DNA from: Portulaca oleracea
Lineage: Eukaryota; Streptophyta; Magnoliopsida; Caryophyllales; Portulacaceae
Assembly (NCBI GenBank): GCA_029582165.1
Contig: CM055871.1
Location: 1,743,501-1,807,500 of the forward strand
Direction: 5' to 3'
DNA length: 64,000 nt
Part shown: piece after piece, positions 59,430 to 64,000 of the stretch
Numbering within the stretch: the first letter of the stretch is position 1
Layout of the letters: every line of letters starts with the position of its first letter
Position numbers and translations under genes: made by a program
Notes under the pieces: generated by a model
Seen by the model: the letters and a program-made list of their open reading frames with translations, nothing else
Told to the model about the DNA's origin: nothing
Database searches by the model: none

Positions 59430-59741
59430 CATTATTAGAGATAAGAGGAGCTTTGCGAAAATGGAAGACAAAAGAAGATTCTTGGTTCACCTGAGCTAGA
59501 CCAAAGGCAACATCCCGTTATAAGAATGGATCGACACACTATCCATGCAGGATAGCACCAACCTATGTTTGATTAGGTCTATAGTTATAAAACTCTCGAT
59601 CCAGATCTACAATCCTACGATTCTATGATCCGAAACCCTTCACCGATCCAACTATCATTAGAATCTTAAAGTAGTTAGGATCTTTTGATCCTAGTTTTAT
59701 CTGAATATTAGGTACTAGAATCAAAACACGATTTTATGATC

Positions 59742-60720
59742 TTATGATCTGATCCACAATCCTACGTGGATTTGATAATTCCAGATGCGGTGTATTTCCA
59801 TGTTGGGGATGAAAGTGATTGCCACTTTCTGGACGTAAGCATGAAGATTTCTAAACTGGCTACATGCATACCCTAGTCCCTGACATAGTAGTTTTGGGGA
59901 AACCATAGAAAGGATAGTTGTCGCTTTCCCTTTAATATTGGTCGTTTGATGTAAGGGGGTATGACATGACTTGATAAAGAGTAGGTGGGTTATCCATTCT
60001 CTTTTGTGCTTCCGTTTCTTGTTTTTCCAACTCAAATTCTGTCCCAGTGAGCCTATATACTAGTCCAAACTTGCAAATATGCTTGAAAGTCTTGTACCTC
60101 AAAACTAGCCTATTCTTGTTCTTCTACAAAGGCATGCCAGGGAAGTGACCCTGCTTCTCGAGAATGGTATGGATCTTGACGTTTGAATGGGGGTGAAGTC
60201 AAAGGGTGATTCATCCCAATCCAAGGTTGCCACTATTTCAAAACTACGGAGTTATTCGTCAGCGTAGCTTTGTTTAACTTCTAGAGTTGGCTTTCCAGAA
60301 TAGCGCATAGAATTGACAAACACTCTTGAGATAGTAATTATATTTCCATCTATGGCCATTTTTAATTTCTGGTGGAGAGTCGACGCCATGTTGTTGCAGC
60401 TGTGTAGCTATGATCGGCCAAAGAGCAGGTTGTAAGATTTCGGAATGTCAAGGATGACAAATTCAACATTCCTTACTATTTTTTCAAAAGTAATAGGCAA
60501 CACAACTGTTCCTAGAGAATTATAGGGCAAATTGTCATATGCACACAATTGTATGGTGCTTTTGGTCAATTGGTGCTATTGCATGCCTAATCTCTTTGTT
60601 GTTTGCCACTACCAAACGTTGACTTGAGAACCATTGTCTGCTAGAACTAGTGGGATGATCTTGTTGGAGCACGTCACAGTCAAATAGAGGACTTTATTGT
60701 GTGATGTCCCTAATTACGCA
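59742..60720 (-). mobile_element. Decayed Ty3-gypsy gag-pol fragment (protease region)
   Basis: The minus strand gives the retropepsin-like order VLADNGSQVNV (near 60630), IQLCAYDNLP, SLGTVVLPITF, VILDIPKSYNLLFGRS (near 60430) and STLHQKLKMAIDGNIITI (near 60350). This is the plant gypsy protease region, with the usual DNGS in place of DSGA. Further 3', FEIVATLDWDESPF continues the linker. In-frame stops interrupt it repeatedly. RT was not found. Confidence 0.75.
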
Positions 60721-61324
60721 AGTCCTCTTTGTCAAAGGTGATGATACTTTTGGGGGAAATCACGCGAGATACAAGTCTTTCTGGTGAGGTTGTCTTCGAC
60801 GTCAGAATATGATGAAGGGTGTCAATCAACAGTTGTCAGTGAGGCTGGGACATGTAGAGGAGTTGCCAATTGGTGAAATCTTCGTTAGTTTTCTTGAGCT
60901 AACCTTAGAAGAGGATCCTTGGGAAGATTAAGTTCTTCTCCTGTAGGGGCATTTGTGATGTCGGCGGTGTACAAACTTTAGAATTGACTGGTTATGGCCT
61001 AGTTCCTCCAGGGTATCCACCCGGTTACAACGAGCTTGGTAAGATTTTGTGGCCTGGATTAGGTTTGCAATATTTTGGGCTTTTGGGTGGTTTCGGGCTA
61101 AGAGTTGCGTCTTTAAGGAACTAAAAAATGAAGAAAATTACAAACTACTGTTTACAAATCTAGGATAAAATCCAACATCTTTAGAGAACCCCCCACTTTG
61201 ATTGAGTCTTCTCAAGACACTGATTATAGTAGACTTGATTAACTAGATATGACATGTGGAATAATCTTCAGGCATGTTCGACGCTTGGAACCATGACTCC
61301 TACTGTTGGATTGAAATGACTATC

Positions 61325-61745
61325 GTTGCATTGTGAATGCCCAATGATTGGTGTATTGGTTGCTGAAACTTTCCTTGCTTGGACGGAAGTGCTGAAACTC
61401 TGTCAGCTTGGGTGGAAGTGCTGAAACTTTGCCACCTTTAATTGGGTGGCGAAACTCTGTCGAACTAATGCAGAAGCTAACCCTTTGCCACCTTGAATTG
61501 GGCGTCGAATCTATGTTGACCTAATTGGGGAAATGAAACTCTACCAGCTTGAATTGGGCGTCGAATATCTGAATCTCTGCTGACCTAATTAGGGAGCTGA
61601 AACTCTGCCAGCTTGAATTGGGCGTTGAAACTCTGTCGAATTAATTGGGGAGCTAAAACTCTACCCGCTTCAATTGCGTGCTGAAACTCTGCCGATCGCG
61701 CCCTAATTGGGGAGCTGAAACTCTACCAACTCGAGATTCTCGCTC
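61325..61745. repeat. Degenerate tandem array (GCTGAAACTCTGCC units)
   Basis: The words GCTGAAACTCTG, CAGCTTGAATTGGGCG and CCTAATTGGGGAGCTGAAAC recur about seven times with variable spacing, mostly 55-65 bases. No ORF or function is visible. Confidence 0.75.
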
Positions 61746-62493
61746 TTTTTACAAAAAAGAATGATTTTATTAGTTTAATTAAGGGTGGATTTTATTAAAG
61801 GCTTACCTTGCAAAGGGTTGGGCCTTGATGACTTGGCCCATCTTGAGCATGTGGTCGCCTGGTGAGGGCCTGACATGGTTGCGTTGAGGAAGCGTGCACA
61901 CTAAGCATCTTCATGCATGTCACTTTGGTGTAACTGGTCGGTTATGACTTGATGCCTGAGGAACAAGTGCCTCTTTGTGTGGATGGTAGCGCCAACGCCT
62001 CATCCTGCATGTCTCGTTCTTTTGTGATAGGTGGTTGTAATGTTATTTTAGAGTGTTATAAAAGAATTTTAAAGTTAATAATGTACGCAAACATTACCAA
62101 ATTCACGTAGGATCGCAGATCATATCATAGGATTGTGAAATCGTATTACGATTCTAATAAATAATATTCAGACAAAACTAGTACGGCAAGATCCTATCTA
62201 CTTTAATATTCTAATGAAGGTTGGATCGATGAAGAGTTTTTGCATAGTAGAATGATAGAATTGTAGATTCGGATCAGGCGTTTATAACTATAGTTCCATT
62301 CAAACTTAGGTTGTTGCTATGCTATGTTGACAGTATGTTGAATTCGATCCATTGTGATAATCTGACGTTGCTTTTAGTCTAGTTCAGGTGAGTAAGAGAA
62401 TCTTCTTTTATCTTATAATTCCATATAGCTCCTCTTAGTTCTAATGATCATAGGATTGTCCTGTGTGATTTGTATGCGCTGAAATATAATTTA

Positions 62494-63120
62494 GAGTGTG
62501 TTTAATTGCATGAAAACCCTGAGGAAATTGGTCAACTTTCCCAAGGTGACTAATTTCGTCATGTTTGGTTGTCAACTGTCAATGACTAACATTTTATCTA
62601 GGGCCTACAATTTTAAATTGATCATCGGGGAAAATTTTCTTATGGGGAAGGTAAGGGAAAGAAATTTCACGGTGAAAATGGAATCCAAAATGCTAAAGAT
62701 ACTCCTAATAGAACAAACACAGAGAATTATAAATATGGGTAGTTTGCATATTTAAAACCTTTTTTCTTAGTAAATTTGCAACTTCAACCAAACTCTGTAA
62801 AATACACTTTCCAAGGAAAATTTTCAAAAAAAATGTTGGGAGGTGTCACCCATTTCTAACAACTTACTAGAAGGGGGCCACTTTTTTTTTAATGCACTCG
62901 AAGGGGATCACATCTTTAAAGAATTGGCTGCTGGATGATTTTCCGACCGTTTTGACTGAATTCTGGCTATATATACATGAAAAGACAGAAATACCCCTAT
63001 GTTTTATCAAACAATTGCTGGGAGGTGCTATACATTTCTAAAAACTGACTGGACGAGGAAAATTTCCCGAGGAAAAATTTTCCCAGAACAAATTTCTTTG
63101 GGATTCTTCCAAACACTCTC
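62494..63120. mobile_element. Tourist-like MITE
   Basis: The 627-bp element is flanked by TTA (62491-62493 and 63121-63123). The ends are GAGTGTGTTT and, from the other strand, GAGAGTGTTT. The interior has GGAAAATTTT words as in 39906-40314. The 85-codon ORF at 62498-62755 lies wholly inside and is not supported as a gene. Confidence 0.7.
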
Positions 63121-63123
63121 TTA

Positions 63124-63416
63124 ATGTATTGCTCTGTTCTTAGCGAGTATTTGTTAAGATTTTCATGATAAGAAAACTTGTTTTTTGATATTTTCCTAAT
63201 TTATTAGAATCTTGCGATCCTCGATTCGATCTACGATCCCAAATCTAACTACCCGTCACCGATCTTAATTAGGCTCCCGATTTTACCAACCTTGATTGAG
63301 TCAAGTTAAATTTTGATATTTCTTTCAATGAACAAAGGGGCAATAGCGTTATTAGAAATTATCTTTTGACACAATTTTAGTGACATAAACTCTAGCACTA
63401 AGATATGGGATTCAAT
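63124..63416. other. Gene-free stretch
   Basis: Non-coding. The part 63205-63295 is rich in CGATCC/CGATTC words like those of the inverted arms at 59430-59773. Confidence 0.35.
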
Positions 63417-64000
63417 TAGAGCTGCCTAAAAGGTCAGGTCGAGTCGGGTTCGTGTTCGTGTCAAACTTAAATGGGTTCAAAATCCTCTAACCTGAACCTA
63501 ACCCATTTATTAAACGAGTTGGAAATTGAAACCGTTTACCGTTTAAATTTTAAACGGATTAACCTTATTTTGACCTGTTTACCCATTTAAGTAAACTTGT
63601 TAAAATAAATTTACCAATTTACCCGTTTAACCATTAACTCATTTATACAAAACAACTCATTGTGATATCGAAATAATGACATATCATACTCAACAATTTG
63701 CGTGGTAATATAATTCGCGTTATATATAAAGAGATGTCTTTTAATTCATAGTCAAATATGAATATAAGTTAAAATTACAAGTCTTACGTATATTTCAAAG
63801 AGTATAACTGTAACTTTCACCTAAGTTTATTAATAAACGGTATAATTGGGTAACAACTATCGAGCAAACGACTTGACCCATTTAACATGCCTAATTAAAC
63901 GGGTTAAGTAGGTGTTTTTTCGTGTCGAAAATTCTGACCTGAACCTAACCCATTTAATTAAACGGGTTTACCGTGTCAACCCATTTAATTAAACGGGTTG
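63417..64000. mobile_element. Start of a hAT-like element, cut by the window end
   Basis: It starts TAGAGCTGCCTAAAAGG, close to hAT-type ends. It contains repeated AACCCATTTAATTAAACGGG-like words, common in plant hAT MITEs. The other end lies beyond the window, so the target duplication cannot be checked. Confidence 0.5.

Larger units (their letters stand above)
59430..62449. repeat. 3 kb structure with ~345-bp inverted arms
   Basis: The left arm (59430-59773) and right arm (62098-62449) are inverted copies. TATAGTTATAAA, AAAAGAAGATTCT, CATTAGAAT, ATCTGAATATTA/GTCTGAATATTA and ATCCTACGTG occur in matching order, with moderate divergence. The 2.3 kb between them holds a gypsy protease remnant and a tandem array. 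No target duplication is visible. It may be a large fold-back or MULE-type element, or two inverted copies of one repeat. Confidence 0.65.

Overview
The window is nuclear DNA of a flowering plant, most likely a eudicot. The evidence is AT-rich sequence, three intron-containing genes of plant-specific families with GT-AG introns, a Cassandra TRIM element, an Au/TS-type SINE, Tourist, Stowaway and hAT MITEs, Ty1-copia and Ty3-gypsy retrotransposons, and an old nuclear copy of plastid 23S rDNA. I cannot name the species.

Genes. (1) 11205-14529, plus strand, 3 exons, 663 aa: a coiled-coil protein of the At5g41620/USO1-like plant family, with a strong-context 10-codon upstream ORF directly before it. 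(2) 31771-39578, minus strand, 4 exons, 444 aa: a seven-helix DUF3537 membrane protein, the plant family related to insect gustatory receptors. Its 5.3 kb second intron holds a decayed Ty3-gypsy element and a hairpin MITE. (3) 49565-57124, plus strand, 11 exons, 400 aa: a GT31 beta-1,3-galactosyltransferase. All three reading frames close exactly across every proposed splice junction. They are scattered single genes and nothing suggests they work together.

Layout. 1-5600: MITEs, a 5'-truncated LINE and a Helitron terminus. 5645-10260: two diverged copies of one 1.45 kb repeat block; the second is split by a LINE, so the first shows the empty site. 11-15 kb: gene 1 and a hAT MITE. 15-23.7 kb: AT-rich repeats with a 22-bp minisatellite, a second Helitron terminus, two SINE-like heads, a Cassandra solo LTR inside a decayed coding remnant, and a probable Pack-MULE carrying a fragment of an L-cysteine desulfhydrase gene. 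23.9-28.8 kb: a young Ty1-copia element with LTRs differing at about 3 of 259 positions and a GAGAG target duplication, next to a long GA microsatellite. 29-31 kb: MITEs. 31.7-39.6 kb: gene 2. 39.9-46 kb: MITEs, then plastid 23S rDNA split by an LTR element that contains a 54-bp array. 46.3-47 kb: a complete Cassandra element with 5S-like LTRs and a perfect TAAAG duplication. 49.5-57.1 kb: gene 3, with Stowaway MITEs in intron 1. 57.7-64 kb: a hAT MITE with a perfect 8-bp duplication, a 3 kb inverted-repeat structure enclosing a gypsy protease remnant and a tandem array, a Tourist-like MITE, and the start of another hAT-like element.

I found no clear new biological system. The most informative structures are the desulfhydrase fragment, the paired filled and empty LINE site, the plastid rDNA insertion broken by an LTR element, and the 345-bp-armed inverted repeat.
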